A DNA stretch of 64,000 bases from Tumebacillus amylolyticus (GCF_016722965.1 NZ_JAEQNB010000003.1:186001-250000), one strand, 5' to 3'; counted from the first letter of the stretch, positions 51,242 through 59,874 are shown. A program made the numbers and translations. Notes: generated by a model not told the origin, from the sequence alone.

Positions 51242-53425
51242 TTGAGTCAACCGCAAGACCTGATCTTCGCCCTCGACATCGGCACGCGTTCCGTCGTCGG
51301 CCTCGTGGCGGACCACCTGCAGGATGGCAAGCTCCAAGTCGTGGCGACCGAAGTTCAAGAACACACCACGCGCGCGATGCTCGACGGGCAGATTCACGAC
51401 GTCGTTGAAGTCGCCGAGATCATCCGCCGTGTCAAGGAACGCTTAGAAGAAAAAGTCGGCCCTCTGAAAAAAGTCGCGGTGGCCGCCGCCGGCCGCGCCT
51501 TGAAAACGGTGCGCACCCGCGTTGACCGTGAACTGGTGAACAACCAACGCTTGACCAAGGAAGACGTCATGGCGTTGGAATTGACCGCCGTCCAACAGGC
51601 GGAGAAACAATTGCAAGACATCACACCGGACGCCGCCCGTTACCATTGCGTCGGCTACACCGTCATCCACTACTTGCTCGACGATTCGCAGATCGGGTCT
51701 TTGGTCGATCAATGGGGCCTTCAAGCGTCCGTCGAGATCATCGCGACGTTCTTGCCCCGGGTCGTCATCGACTCGTTGCAAATTGCCTTGGAACGTGCAG
51801 GTTTAGAAATGGCCGCTCTGACGCTGGAGCCGATTGCGGCGATCAACGCGCTGATTCCGCCCACGATGCGCAAACTCAACCTTGCGCTCGTCGACATCGG
51901 CGCCGGCACGTCCGACATCGCGCTCACCGCCGAGGGCACCGTCACCGCCTATGGCATGGTGCCGGTCGCAGGAGACGAGATCACCGAAGCGCTCTCGCAG
52001 AAATACCTGCTCGACTTCCCCGTTGCCGAAGAAGTCAAACGCAAACTGCTGGCTCACGAAATCGTCACCTACACCGACGTGCTGGGAATGCCGTACGAAG
52101 TGCCGGCTCGTGAGATCACAGAGTCGATTTTTGAAGAAGTCACCCATCTCGCCCAAATGATCGGGCGTGAGATCAAGAACCTCAACCAACGCGGTCCCCA
52201 AGCGGTTATGCTGATCGGCGGCGGCTCGCAGACTCCGATGTTGCCGGCCCTGCTCGCCGCAGAACTGGGCTTGCCGAAGGAACGGGTCGTCATCCGAGGC
52301 ACAGACGCGATTCAACAACTCGCCGCTCAACACGATTCCCTGCAAGGTCCGCAAGCGGTTACCCCGGTCGGCATCGCGCTCGCCGCGATCTTGACGCCTG
52401 TCTCTTCGGTCGCCGTGCGCGTCAACGGCTTGCAGCATCGACTGTTTGAATTCCGTCAGATCACCGTCGGTGACTGCTTGCTCGCCGCCGATGTGGACAT
52501 TCGCAAACTGCACGGACGTCCGGGGCTTGCGTTGACGATTGAAGTCAACGGCAAGATGAAAGTCTTGCGCGGCACACACGGCACGCCGGCAGAACTGTTG
52601 CTCAACGGCCAACCGGCGAAGCTCGACGACACCGTCCAACACGGCGATGAGTTGGAAGTCATCGGAGGCACGTCCGGCGTCGATGCCAGCGGCACCGTCT
52701 CCGACGTGCTCGACCCCCATCCGCCGCTCGTCGTCTACCGCGGTGCGAAGCGTTTTTCGCTACCTCCGCTGATCTTCATGAACGGGCAATCGGTTGCACC
52801 CGAGACACCGCTTGTCGATCGCGCGCGAATTACTTCTACTTCCCCGCAGGTTATGCGAGACGTGCTTACCTTGCTCGACCTTCCCGAGGAAATAGGCGAG
52901 GTACTCGCCAACCCGCCGCAGTTGACCGTCACTGTGGATGGGCACACGGTCTATCTGCCCTATGACAAGTACCGCTTGTTGCTCAACGAAGAGACGGCCT
53001 ACCTCGACACGCCGATTCACAGCGACGATGTGATCGACTACGACGAACTGCAGCCGCCCGTCTACCAAGTACGCTACTTCTACGACGAGTCGCTGCATCC
53101 GCTCCTGTCGGTGAACGTGATCTGCAACGGCGTTCCGTACACCATCGAAGGCCCGCGCCCGCCGATCTACCGCAACGGCGAGAAGTGCCTCTTGGACGAC
53201 CTCGTGCTGGACGGCGACTTCCTGCATTTCGCAACGGCTCCGTACAACGCAAACCCGTTGGAGAGCAACTGGCAGCCGGTGCTGAGCGACCTCTTCCGCT
53301 ACATTGCAATTGAAAAGGAACGCCCGCCGCACTGCATGGAGCTCGTACTGACCGTCAATCATCAACCTGCCGCCTTCACGACCCCGCTCCCGCCGGGCGC
53401 GATCGTGACGATGGAATGGAAATAA
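51242..53425 (+). CDS. Long FtsA/PilM-like actin-fold ATPase
   Basis: A 727-aa protein. Residues ~1-370 form an actin/Hsp70-type ATPase: FALDIGTRSVVGLV (phosphate 1), ALVDIGAGTSDIALT (phosphate 2), MLIGGGSQTPML (adenosine). FtsA-like AAAGRALKTV and a swapped middle domain are seen. From ~375 to the end there is a strand-rich extension (ubiquitin-like and repeated 'VNG/NGxxx' units), and no FtsA C-terminal amphipathic helix. It is too long for cell-division FtsA (~430 aa) and probably has a separate, still unnamed role. Of three near starts, TTG 51242 fits AGGAG (9 bp). It lies 12 bp after the dehydratase gene. Confidence 0.82.
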   Translation: MSQPQDLIFALDIGTRSVVGLVADHLQDGKLQVVATEVQEHTTRAMLDGQIHDVVEVAEIIRRVKERLEEKVGPLKKVAVAAAGRALKTVRTRVDRELVNNQRLTKEDVMALELTAVQQAEKQLQDITPDAARYHCVGYTVIHYLLDDSQIGSLVDQWGLQASVEIIATFLPRVVIDSLQIALERAGLEMAALTLEPIAAINALIPPTMRKLNLALVDIGAGTSDIALTAEGTVTAYGMVPVAGDEITEALSQKYLLDFPVAEEVKRKLLAHEIVTYTDVLGMPYEVPAREITESIFEEVTHLAQMIGREIKNLNQRGPQAVMLIGGGSQTPMLPALLAAELGLPKERVVIRGTDAIQQLAAQHDSLQGPQAVTPVGIALAAILTPVSSVAVRVNGLQHRLFEFRQITVGDCLLAADVDIRKLHGRPGLALTIEVNGKMKVLRGTHGTPAELLLNGQPAKLDDTVQHGDELEVIGGTSGVDASGTVSDVLDPHPPLVVYRGAKRFSLPPLIFMNGQSVAPETPLVDRARITSTSPQVMRDVLTLLDLPEEIGEVLANPPQLTVTVDGHTVYLPYDKYRLLLNEETAYLDTPIHSDDVIDYDELQPPVYQVRYFYDESLHPLLSVNVICNGVPYTIEGPRPPIYRNGEKCLLDDLVLDGDFLHFATAPYNANPLESNWQPVLSDLFRYIAIEKERPPHCMELVLTVNHQPAAFTTPLPPGAIVTMEWK

Positions 53426-53433
53426 TCATAAAA

Positions 53434-53464
53434 AAGACCCGATCGCTCAGGCGGTCGGGTCTTA
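53434..53464. terminator. Bidirectional terminator between the FtsA-like and small membrane-protein genes
   Basis: Hairpin AAGACCCGA..CG / CGGTCGGGTCTT. On the minus strand it is followed by six T and directly follows the stop of the 52-aa gene. Confidence 0.85.
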
Positions 53465-53620
53465 CTTTTGTATTTGTTCGTTTCGGACATTCCAAGCATC
53501 CACTTTCGAATTCAGAAACAGCTCGAACCCGGCTCCGGCCAGACCGACTGCAAACACAGTGAAGATGATCACTTTGTCCCGTACACGCATCCTACGCTTG
53601 GGCTTGTTCTCCAAGGGCAC
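53462..53620 (-). CDS. Small single-pass membrane protein (52 aa)
   Basis: Minus-strand frame GTG at 53620 to TAA at 53462. The basic N-terminus PLENKPKRRMRVRDK is followed by one membrane helix (VIIFTVFAVGLAGAGFELF) and a polar tail ending EQIQK. GGAGG is 6 bp before the GTG, within the end of the EamA permease gene, which it overlaps by 29 bp. A terminator directly follows. It is not a family I recognise; it could be an accessory subunit of the permease or an independent small protein. Confidence 0.6.
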   Translation of the reverse strand: MPLENKPKRRMRVRDKVIIFTVFAVGLAGAGFELFLNSKVDAWNVRNEQIQK

Positions 53621-54473
53621 TTCCTGCCTCCTTCACACGCAAGATCAGGTAACTGCTCACCAATATCAGCGTACCCCCAATCCACGTGGTCAATCCCGGA
53701 ATTTCACCCAAGAACAGGAACGCAAACAAAATCGCGCTCACAGGGTCCAGATACCCCAGTACCCCGACATGCTGCACCTTCACCCGACGCAGACCGAGGA
53801 AGTACAGCGTCAACGCCAGCGCAGTGTGGATGACCCCAATCGCACACATGACCAGCAGCGATGCAGAACTTGGCACGGGAAGCCCCTGCCAGAGCACATA
53901 CGGCGTCAACACCACCACTGCAACGCCGGTCTGCCAGTGCGTCAGCGTCGTCGCTTCGACGCCGCTGACTTTTTTCCCGGCGATGGTGACCAGCGCGTAG
54001 AACACCGCTGCCGTGATGCCCGCCCCGATCCCCAGCAAGTCATGCCCGGAGACATCGCTCAGCGGGTTCATCACAATCGTTCCGAGGAACGCAAGCCCCA
54101 CGGCGAACAACGTGCGGCGCTCCAAGCGTTCCTGAAGCAGAAGCGGGGTAAGTAGCGTCACGATCACCGGCGCAAGGTAGTAGGACAACACCGCATTGGC
54201 CACCGACGTCAACTGAACCGCCGTGAAAAAGAAAATCCAATTCAAAGCCAACACCACCCCGCCGAACATCACCCAGCCCCGCCGGCCCCGAGTCTCCGTC
54301 CAAGCGCGGCGCATGTTCCCGCGCACCATCTGATACAAAGTCAGTACCACAAACGCCGACAAGACCCGGAAAAACACGATCACCGTCGCGTCCTGATGCG
54401 CCCAGCGTCCAAAGATTCCGACACTTCCCCAGATCAACATCGCCGCAATCACAAACACATAGCCCACAGCCAT
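53592..54473 (-). CDS. EamA-family (DMT) transporter
   Basis: A 293-aa inner-membrane protein with ten predicted helices formed by two EamA repeats (~5-135 and ~150-285). It shows FFFTAVQLTSVANAVLSYYLAP in repeat 1 and LGLRRVKVQHVGVLGYLDPVSA in repeat 2. These drug/metabolite transporters export or import small metabolites; the substrate cannot be read from sequence. Its ATG lies ~55 bp after a perR-like gene and the terminator between them, so it has its own transcript. Confidence 0.92.
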   Translation of the reverse strand: MAVGYVFVIAAMLIWGSVGIFGRWAHQDATVIVFFRVLSAFVVLTLYQMVRGNMRRAWTETRGRRGWVMFGGVVLALNWIFFFTAVQLTSVANAVLSYYLAPVIVTLLTPLLLQERLERRTLFAVGLAFLGTIVMNPLSDVSGHDLLGIGAGITAAVFYALVTIAGKKVSGVEATTLTHWQTGVAVVVLTPYVLWQGLPVPSSASLLVMCAIGVIHTALALTLYFLGLRRVKVQHVGVLGYLDPVSAILFAFLFLGEIPGLTTWIGGTLILVSSYLILRVKEAGSALGEQAQA

Positions 54474-54493
54474 CCTCCCTCTCTCTTCTGTAC

Positions 54494-54524
54494 AAAAAAA
54501 CGCCCGTGGTCTCCACTGGGCGTC
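54494..54524 (-). terminator. Terminator of the first PerR-like gene
   Basis: Minus strand hairpin ACGCCCAGTGG / CCACGGGCGT followed by seven T. Confidence 0.88.
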
Positions 54525-54528
54525 TTGC

Positions 54529-54960
54529 TTACGAAACTTGATGTCGGCAACCGGAGCAGAGTCCGTAGTATTCCAATCGCAAGGACGTCACTTCATAGCC
54601 AAGCGCTTCGGTCTCGTCCGTTTTCGTCGGCAGTTCCGGCAGGGCGATGTCGATCACTTCCCCACACGATTCGCAGACGACATGAGCGTGCTCCGTGTCG
54701 TTGCCGTCATAGCGGCTGGACATGTCCCCATAGGACAATTCCTTGATCGCGCCCAGTTCCTTCAAACGATGCAACGTATTGTAAACGGTCGCCATGGAGA
54801 TGCCGGAGAACTCCTGACAAACCTGCTTGTAAATCTCCTCGGCGGTCGGATGCTCATGCGTTTCCTTGAGGAACTTCAAGATCATCTGTCGCTGCGGAGT
54901 GAGTCGGACACCGCGCTCCTTGAGGTCCGCGAGGGTCTGTGTAAACGAACTTCTTTGCAT
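54529..54960 (-). CDS. PerR-like Fur-family regulator, copy A
   Basis: A 143-aa Fur-family repressor. The winged helix covers ~1-85 (GVRLTPQRQMILKFL, GISMATVYNTLHRL). Candidate regulatory-metal ligands are His in HEHPTAEEIY, Asp in SRYDGND, His-x-His in EHAHVV and Asp in VIDIAL. The structural zinc Cys pairs are CESC and CSGC. An Asp, not Glu, at the last position favours a peroxide sensor (PerR) over Fur, as I remember the rule. It is a close paralogue of the next gene upstream. Confidence 0.88.
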   Translation of the reverse strand: MQRSSFTQTLADLKERGVRLTPQRQMILKFLKETHEHPTAEEIYKQVCQEFSGISMATVYNTLHRLKELGAIKELSYGDMSSRYDGNDTEHAHVVCESCGEVIDIALPELPTKTDETEALGYEVTSLRLEYYGLCSGCRHQVS

Positions 54961-54982
54961 GAGAATTCACCTCCTGTCAACA

Positions 54983-55012
54983 ATTGTACTGATTCTTATT
55001 CTTGCCTGTCAA
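54983..55012 (-). promoter_or_regulatory. SigA promoter of PerR-like copy A
   Basis: Minus strand TTGACA-N18-TACAAT. No convincing Per box (TTATAATNATTATAA) is seen, only AT-rich partial similarity. Confidence 0.7.
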
Positions 55013-55026
55013 ATCTTTTAGAGGTG

Positions 55027-55056
55027 AAAAAAAGGCCCCAACGCCGCATGCGACGT
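55027..55056 (-). terminator. Terminator of PerR-like copy B
   Basis: Minus strand hairpin GGGCTTCAACG / CGTTGGGGCC followed by seven T. Confidence 0.8.
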
Positions 55057-55087
55057 TGAAGCCCTTGCTCTCTCATGGTGTCGATTC

Positions 55088-55546
55088 TCAGGAAGCGTCC
55101 GATTTGATAGACTGTGCCGTTTGGCAAGCCGGGCATGCACCGTAGTATTCCAAACGGTACGAATGCACTTTGAAACTGTGTTGCGCAATGTCAGGCGTTG
55201 CCAACATCTCTTGCGGCGGGCACATGATGTCGATTACATGGTTGCAGGATTGGCACACGAGGTGCGCATGTTCGGTGTCATTGCCATCATAGCGGCTGGA
55301 CATGTCCCCATAAGACATCTCACGGATGACGCCGAGTTCCTTCAGCATGTTCAGGGTGTTGTACACGGTTGCCAGCGAGATCCCCGGGAACTGTTCCCCA
55401 ATTTTCTGATACACTTGTTCAGCTGTCGGATGCTCGTCCGTCTCTTTCAAGAACTGCAAGATCACTTGACGTTGCGGAGTCAAACGAATACCTCGGGCTT
55501 TTAGATCTGCTAACGATTGACTGTACGACCTTTTTTGCTGCATCAT
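55088..55546 (-). CDS. PerR-like Fur-family regulator, copy B
   Basis: A 152-aa Fur-family repressor, very similar to copy A through the DNA-binding half and the metal site (DEHPTAEQVY, MSSRYDGNDTEHAH identical over 14 residues). It differs in the dimerisation part (CPPQEMLATPDIAQHSF) and has Cys pairs CQSC and CPAC. I chose the first of two adjacent ATGs with GGGGGAG 5 bp upstream. It has its own promoter inside the end of nhaC. The near-identical sensing motif but separate promoters and terminators suggest duplicated genes with different expression or targets. Confidence 0.88.
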   Translation of the reverse strand: MMQQKRSYSQSLADLKARGIRLTPQRQVILQFLKETDEHPTAEQVYQKIGEQFPGISLATVYNTLNMLKELGVIREMSYGDMSSRYDGNDTEHAHLVCQSCNHVIDIMCPPQEMLATPDIAQHSFKVHSYRLEYYGACPACQTAQSIKSDAS

Positions 55547-55610
55547 TGTAACTCCCCCTCCCCATTGAAACAAAACAGACTAACAAAATCTTTCGCTTCA
55601 TTTGTCTTAA

Positions 55611-55639
55611 ATTTTACTAACTAGAAGGGTCGTTGTCAA
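55611..55639 (-). promoter_or_regulatory. SigA promoter of PerR-like copy B
   Basis: Minus strand TTGACA-N17-TAAAAT, overlapping the last codons of nhaC. Confidence 0.7.
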
Positions 55640-57041
55640 TTGAGTATTGTAATAATTTGTCGCGTTTATCTGAATTTCTTTTATTTTTATGTCGAAATGA
55701 GAGGAAAATCGTTAAAATAGGCAAGATCCACAAGAAAAATGCATACGGCAACAACGTCGTCGTCGCGATTCCGATGGCAGTCGACGTGAGGATGGCGTGC
55801 AAGTTCCACGGAATCAGCGGCGAGACCACGACACCGGAATCGGCGAGCGAACGAACAAGCAGTTTTGGGGAGGCGCCGAGCCGGTCGTACGTCGGCCGCA
55901 GGGTGCGACCGGGCACGATGATGGAAAGGGCTTGGTTACAAGCGACAGCCGCCATCGTGATCGAGACGAGCACCGTTGTGAAGATGAGACTCTGCGTGTT
56001 GTTGATTTTTTTCAAGAGACCGTCGAGGAGCGTGCTCATCATGCCGCTCTCTTCCAACACGCCGTTTAAAGCTCCTGCCGAGAGAATTAACAGCACTTGA
56101 TGGAACATCGGCCAAATTCCGCCGCCGTGCAGAACGGCATGCAGATCATAGCCAAACCAAACGGCGCGCAGAACTTCGGCGAGTGGCTCGCCTTGGACGA
56201 ATACGGCGAGGACCGCTCCGAACAAGATGCCCACGCTTAAATTGCGCAAGATCGGCACCCGCAAGGCGGCAAGCACCAAGACGAGCAACGGCGGGAGCAT
56301 CACATACCAAGGAAGTTGGAAATTCTCTTGAATCGTCCGAAGCATGGGAGAATTCAGCGCGTCAGTTCCTTGAGCGCTGTTCGCTGCATGTCCGTAGCCA
56401 AGCCAACCGTACAGGACGAGGCAAAGCAAGAGCACAGGCAATCCCGTCTGCCACATCGGTTTGTAATTGTCTTCAGCGCGAGTTCCCGTCATGTTGGCAA
56501 CGAGGTGGAACGACCCCGAAACGGGCGACGTGCGGTCGCCTACCATCGCACCGGAGATCAATGCCCCGCCGACCAGCGCAGGGTCAAGCCCGTAGACTGC
56601 TCCCATGCCGGCAATCGCCGTCCCCATCGTTGACAGCGTCCCGACCGACGTGCCGAGCACCATCGAGGTGCCCGCCGCCAAGAGAAAGGCCGTGACGACG
56701 AGATAGGACGGCTGGACGAGCTTCAATCCGTAATGAATGAGCGCGGGCACCGTACCCGACAGAAACCAAGCCGAGATCACGCCCGCAATCAGCAACAGAA
56801 TTCCGATGACGAAAAATGTATTTCTCGCCCCCGAGTAACTTCCACGTACTAGCAGAGCGGGTCCCCGTCCATACGCCAACGCGATTCCTACCGCTACGGC
56901 CCATCCAAACACCAACCCATAATACAACGGCCAATCAAGCAAAAAAATCACACTCAATAGCCCGACAATCGACGCGACAAATGGAACAACAGCCACCCAA
57001 ACCGGAATGGGCTTCCCTCCTGTGCCTTTTCCCTCGATCAT
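55617..57041 (-). CDS. NhaC-family Na+/H+ antiporter
   Basis: A 474-aa membrane protein with about 11-12 helices. NhaC-type blocks are TSVGTLSTMGTAIAGMGAVYGLDPALVGGALISGAMVGDRTSP and, late, SDSGVVVSPLIPWNLHA in shortened form. Members exchange Na+ for H+, or couple organic acid exchange (MleN/YheL type), so the substrate is not certain. The ATG overlaps the DUF502 stop by 4 bp, giving a two-gene operon. The C-terminus is a basic, polar tail. Confidence 0.9.
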   Translation of the reverse strand: MIEGKGTGGKPIPVWVAVVPFVASIVGLLSVIFLLDWPLYYGLVFGWAVAVGIALAYGRGPALLVRGSYSGARNTFFVIGILLLIAGVISAWFLSGTVPALIHYGLKLVQPSYLVVTAFLLAAGTSMVLGTSVGTLSTMGTAIAGMGAVYGLDPALVGGALISGAMVGDRTSPVSGSFHLVANMTGTRAEDNYKPMWQTGLPVLLLCLVLYGWLGYGHAANSAQGTDALNSPMLRTIQENFQLPWYVMLPPLLVLVLAALRVPILRNLSVGILFGAVLAVFVQGEPLAEVLRAVWFGYDLHAVLHGGGIWPMFHQVLLILSAGALNGVLEESGMMSTLLDGLLKKINNTQSLIFTTVLVSITMAAVACNQALSIIVPGRTLRPTYDRLGASPKLLVRSLADSGVVVSPLIPWNLHAILTSTAIGIATTTLLPYAFFLWILPILTIFLSFRHKNKRNSDKRDKLLQYSIDNDPSS

Positions 57042-57616
57042 GAGCCTGAAACCCCACCGGAGAGGATGAAGCGCATCGCTTCTTCCGGCGTGATGTCGAG
57101 CAGTTGCACATGCTCTTTGGGAATCAAGAACGTCACCCCGGCCACTTGGAACGTCTGCGGCACATAGATGGCGATGTGATCATGCAACGGGTCGCCCAAC
57201 GCATCCAAGTTCTCCACCGTCACGAAGCCGAGCATTTTCATCGGGTTGTTGGGCATCGTGACCAACGCAACTTTGGAGAACGACTTTTTCTCACCGAAAA
57301 TCGAACCGATCGTTTCTTTAATGATTGAATACAGCGACTTCACAAACGGAATCTTCTGCACCTGCCGCTCCAACCATTCGATCAAGCGAGCCGAGAACCA
57401 GTATGTTGCCAACCATCCGACGAACGTAATCAACACAATCGTCACCAAGATCCCGAATCCCGGCACATACAACCCGTCGCCGATCTCCTTGCGCAACGTT
57501 TTTCCAAGCAAGCCGTCCAAGAACTGGAACACCTGCACGACGACATAGATGACCAGCCCGATCGGCACAATCGTCAAGATGCCATTGACAAAAAACTTCA
57601 CTAACTTTTTGACCAC
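57038..57616 (-). CDS. DUF502 family membrane protein
   Basis: A 192-aa protein with two membrane helices near residues 8-30 and 52-75, then a cytosolic strand-rich domain. The DUF502 pattern is present: FVNGILTIVPIGLVIYV, PGFGILVTIVLITFVGWLA, RIPFVKSLYS-like KIPFVKSLYSIIKE and the ending DITPEEAMRFILSGG. Function of the family is unknown. GTG start with GGAGG 7 bp upstream. It is translationally coupled to nhaC, which suggests a role in ion or envelope balance. Confidence 0.9.
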   Translation of the reverse strand: MVKKLVKFFVNGILTIVPIGLVIYVVVQVFQFLDGLLGKTLRKEIGDGLYVPGFGILVTIVLITFVGWLATYWFSARLIEWLERQVQKIPFVKSLYSIIKETIGSIFGEKKSFSKVALVTMPNNPMKMLGFVTVENLDALGDPLHDHIAIYVPQTFQVAGVTFLIPKEHVQLLDITPEEAMRFILSGGVSGS

Positions 57617-57640
57617 GTACAGACCTCCTCCTTTTCTTCC

Positions 57641-57671
57641 AGTTTACCGTTCTCCCAATATCGAGTAAACT
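57641..57671. promoter_or_regulatory. Inverted-repeat divergent promoter (DUF502-nhaC / lytic transglycosylase)
   Basis: AGTTTAC (57641) and GTAAACT (ending 57671) are perfect inverted repeats 17 bp apart. Plus strand reads TTTACC-N17-TAAACT, minus strand TTTACT-N17-TAAACT, so one element can drive both genes. Each box matches SigA consensus at only about four of six bases. Otherwise it could be an operator. Confidence 0.5.
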
Positions 57672-57704
57672 AGACGGAGACTCTTTCTAATCAAGAGGTG
57701 GACC

Positions 57705-58373
57705 ATGGACGTTAAAATGCTAGCTGCTATGATGCGCACACAGATGTACACCAATACGCTGTCCGGGTCGTCCGACGACAGCAGCGACGACGGAGATTTC
57801 TCCGCGCTGTTGAACGCCGTTCTGGCACAAACAGCATCCACCGCCCAAACGGCTCAGACCGCACTCAACGCACAGAAGTCCGGCATGACAGGCACAACGC
57901 CTGCGAACTTGCGGCTCCTCGACCCTGTCGCGCAGCAACGCTTGGCTTCCCTGATCGGACCGTCCCGCTCCACTTCCTATACCTACACGATGGGACCGTC
58001 CGCTTATGACGATCTCATCACTTCGACTTCCTCCCGCTACGGAGTGGACCCCTCTCTCGTCAAAGCGGTCATCCACCAAGAATCCGGCTTCAACGCGTAC
58101 GCCACCTCGAAAGTCGGCGCCGGCGGCCTCATGCAATTGATGCCGGCCACAGCCAAGGGCCTTGGTGTCACCAACGTCTTCGATCCCGCGCAGAACGTCG
58201 ACGGCGGCGTTCGGTATCTGAAATCGTTGCTCGACCGTTACGACGGCGACACGTCGATGGCACTTGCGGCGTACAACGCCGGCCCCGGCAACGTCGACCG
58301 CTACGGCGGCGTACCTCCGTTCGGTGAGACACAGCGCTATGTAAGCAACATCATGTCATCGCTCGACGCCTGA
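57705..58373 (+). CDS. Lytic transglycosylase (SLT domain), no signal peptide
   Basis: A 222-aa protein. The C-terminal SLT domain (~105-222) has the catalytic Glu in [12 protein letters not shown], then [50 protein letters not shown]. It cleaves peptidoglycan glycan strands. The N-terminal ~100 residues are Ser/Thr/Gln/Ala-rich and disordered; there is no export signal, as in B. subtilis YjbJ (CwlQ). A terminator follows the stop. Confidence 0.92.
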   Translation: MDVKMLAAMMRTQMYTNTLSGSSDDSSDDGDFSALLNAVLAQTASTAQTAQTALNAQKSGMTGTTPANLRLLDPVAQQRLASLIGPSRSTSYTYTMGPSAYDDLITSTSSRYGVDPSLVKAVIHQESGFNAYATSKVGAGGLMQLMPATAKGLGVTNVFDPAQNVDGGVRYLKSLLDRYDGDTSMALAAYNAGPGNVDRYGGVPPFGETQRYVSNIMSSLDA

Positions 58374-58375
58374 CG

Positions 58376-58415
58376 AAAAAGACCCGCACCGGACACGGCC
58401 AGCGGGTCTTTTTTT
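58376..58415 (+). terminator. Terminator of the lytic transglycosylase gene
   Basis: Hairpin GACCCGC / GCGGGTC followed by seven T. Confidence 0.88.
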
Positions 58416-58522
58416 GATTTGGGCTCGTCATTTGGACTCCTGTCCCTTACAGAATGTCCGCTGTGCGCATGTACTAGGGGTGTGAAGTGAATCCCACAAA
58501 ACACTCTGAGGAGGAATTTGGT

Positions 58523-58663
58523 ATGAATCAACCTGTTGGTGGTTTCGGTTACGGCGTGTTCGGTGGTTACACTCGTTGGGCGGTTGTCTTTCTGATTATC
58601 TTCGTGCTGTTCTTCCTGCTCGTGCCGGGGTATGTCGGCGGCGTTCAAACCGGCGGCTGCTAG
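58523..58663 (+). CDS. YjcZ-family small sporulation protein (46 aa)
   Basis: Short gene encoding MNQPVGGFGYGVFGGYTRW followed by one strongly hydrophobic helix (AVVFLIIFVLFFLLV) and PGYVGGVQTGGC. Gly/Tyr-rich N-terminus plus one helix is the YjcZ/YczM pattern of small proteins made late in sporulation; function unknown. GAGGAGG lies 8 bp before the ATG. Upstream, CATGTACTA resembles a SigK -10 (CATAnnnTA) with one mismatch, not enough to annotate. A strong terminator follows. Confidence 0.85.
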   Translation: MNQPVGGFGYGVFGGYTRWAVVFLIIFVLFFLLVPGYVGGVQTGGC

Positions 58664-58671
58664 TTTTGATG

Positions 58672-58711
58672 AAAAAAAAGCCCGTCTCCCTTTGCGGAGG
58701 CGGGCTTTTTT
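58672..58711. terminator. Bidirectional terminator between yjcZ-like and cax genes
   Basis: Hairpin GCCCGTCTCC / GGAGGCGGGC with eight A before and T-run after; convergent genes. Confidence 0.9.
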
Positions 58712-58725
58712 CTCAGGTGGCAGGT

Positions 58726-59769
58726 TTAGAGGAAATAGAAGCCGATCCCGATGATCACATAGGCACCGAGTGCCATCGCGCCCTCCAACCAGTTCGACTC
58801 GCCGTCTTGCGCGAGGAAGTTGATGAGGAGCACGGAGAGCACCATCGCGCCCAATTCCGGCCACGAGAAGACCAGCGACATCGGTTCTGCGAAGAACAGC
58901 GAGGCAAATACCAGTACCGGCGTAACGAACATGGCAATTTGCAGCGACGACCCGACGGCGATCTCGAGGGCGACGTCCATTTTGTTGCGCAGCGCCATGA
59001 GGATCGCCGAGCTGTGCTCCGCCGCGTTGCCGATGATCGCGACGATGATGACACCGATGAAGACTTCCGACCAGCCGAGTTCATGCGAAACCGTCTCAAT
59101 CGTATGAACGAGCAATTCCGATTCGAACGCGACGGCGGCGGTGGCGAGGGCGAGGATGAGCAGGGCTTTTTTCATGCTCCATTCCGCTTCCTCCTCCTCC
59201 AGTTCCTCGGTGTAGTTGAAGAGATTGCGGTGCGTGTACAACGAGAAGAACAGTCCGAGCAAGTACAACAGCAAGACGACGACAGATACGCCGATCGACA
59301 TCGAGTTGGATATTTTCGGGTTGGTGGCGGTGAAGATCGCCGGGATGACGAGCGCGATGACGACGCCGAGCAACATCATCGCCGAGTTGGTGCCCGCAAT
59401 CGTGCGGTTGAACTTCTGCTGAGGGAATTTGATTCCGCCGACGAGGAAGGACAACCCTGCAACGAGCAACAAGTTCCCGATAATCGAACCGGTCAGCGAG
59501 GCTTGCACGACCCCGATCAGGCCCTGCTTCAACGCAAACAGGGAGATGATCAATTCGACCGCGTTGCCAAATGTCGCGTTCATCAGCCCGCCGATCTTCG
59601 GTCCGCTGTGGATCGCAATCGATTCCGTCGCGCGGCCCATCACTCCGGCCAGCGGGATAATCGCGGCGCAGGCGATGGCAAACAGCGCCACATCACTCCA
59701 ATGGAGGTACTTGCCGATCACACTGAGCGGAAATGTGATCACCAGCAAGATCATAAGCAAACGTTGCAT
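58726..59769 (-). CDS. Ca2+/H+ antiporter (CaCA/CAX family)
   Basis: A 347-aa membrane protein with 11 predicted helices. Both alpha repeats are clear: GNAVELIISLFALKQG and GNAAEHSSAILMALRNKMD, with the CAX family Glu residues, and an acidic loop (EELEEEEAEW) between the halves. It should export Ca2+ against H+, like B. subtilis ChaA (YfkE). The ATG at 59769 is chosen (AAAGGAG 10 bp upstream); upstream in-frame sequence has no ribosome site. Confidence 0.93.
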   Translation of the reverse strand: MQRLLMILLVITFPLSVIGKYLHWSDVALFAIACAAIIPLAGVMGRATESIAIHSGPKIGGLMNATFGNAVELIISLFALKQGLIGVVQASLTGSIIGNLLLVAGLSFLVGGIKFPQQKFNRTIAGTNSAMMLLGVVIALVIPAIFTATNPKISNSMSIGVSVVVLLLYLLGLFFSLYTHRNLFNYTEELEEEEAEWSMKKALLILALATAAVAFESELLVHTIETVSHELGWSEVFIGVIIVAIIGNAAEHSSAILMALRNKMDVALEIAVGSSLQIAMFVTPVLVFASLFFAEPMSLVFSWPELGAMVLSVLLINFLAQDGESNWLEGAMALGAYVIIGIGFYFL

Positions 59770-59874
59770 ATGAAAATTTCTCCTTTCTTTCCATCCACAT
59801 TTGAATGTACCAAGCACGAGCGCTAAAAGCAAGACGGACGATCTCCCTATTTTCTAAGCATAGTCATATAGAAA

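Noticed and set aside
58470-58500. SigK promoter before the yjcZ-like gene
   Set aside because: CATGTACTA has one mismatch to CATAnnnTA and the nearest AC is at 15-bp spacing, so the match is not strong enough to annotate.
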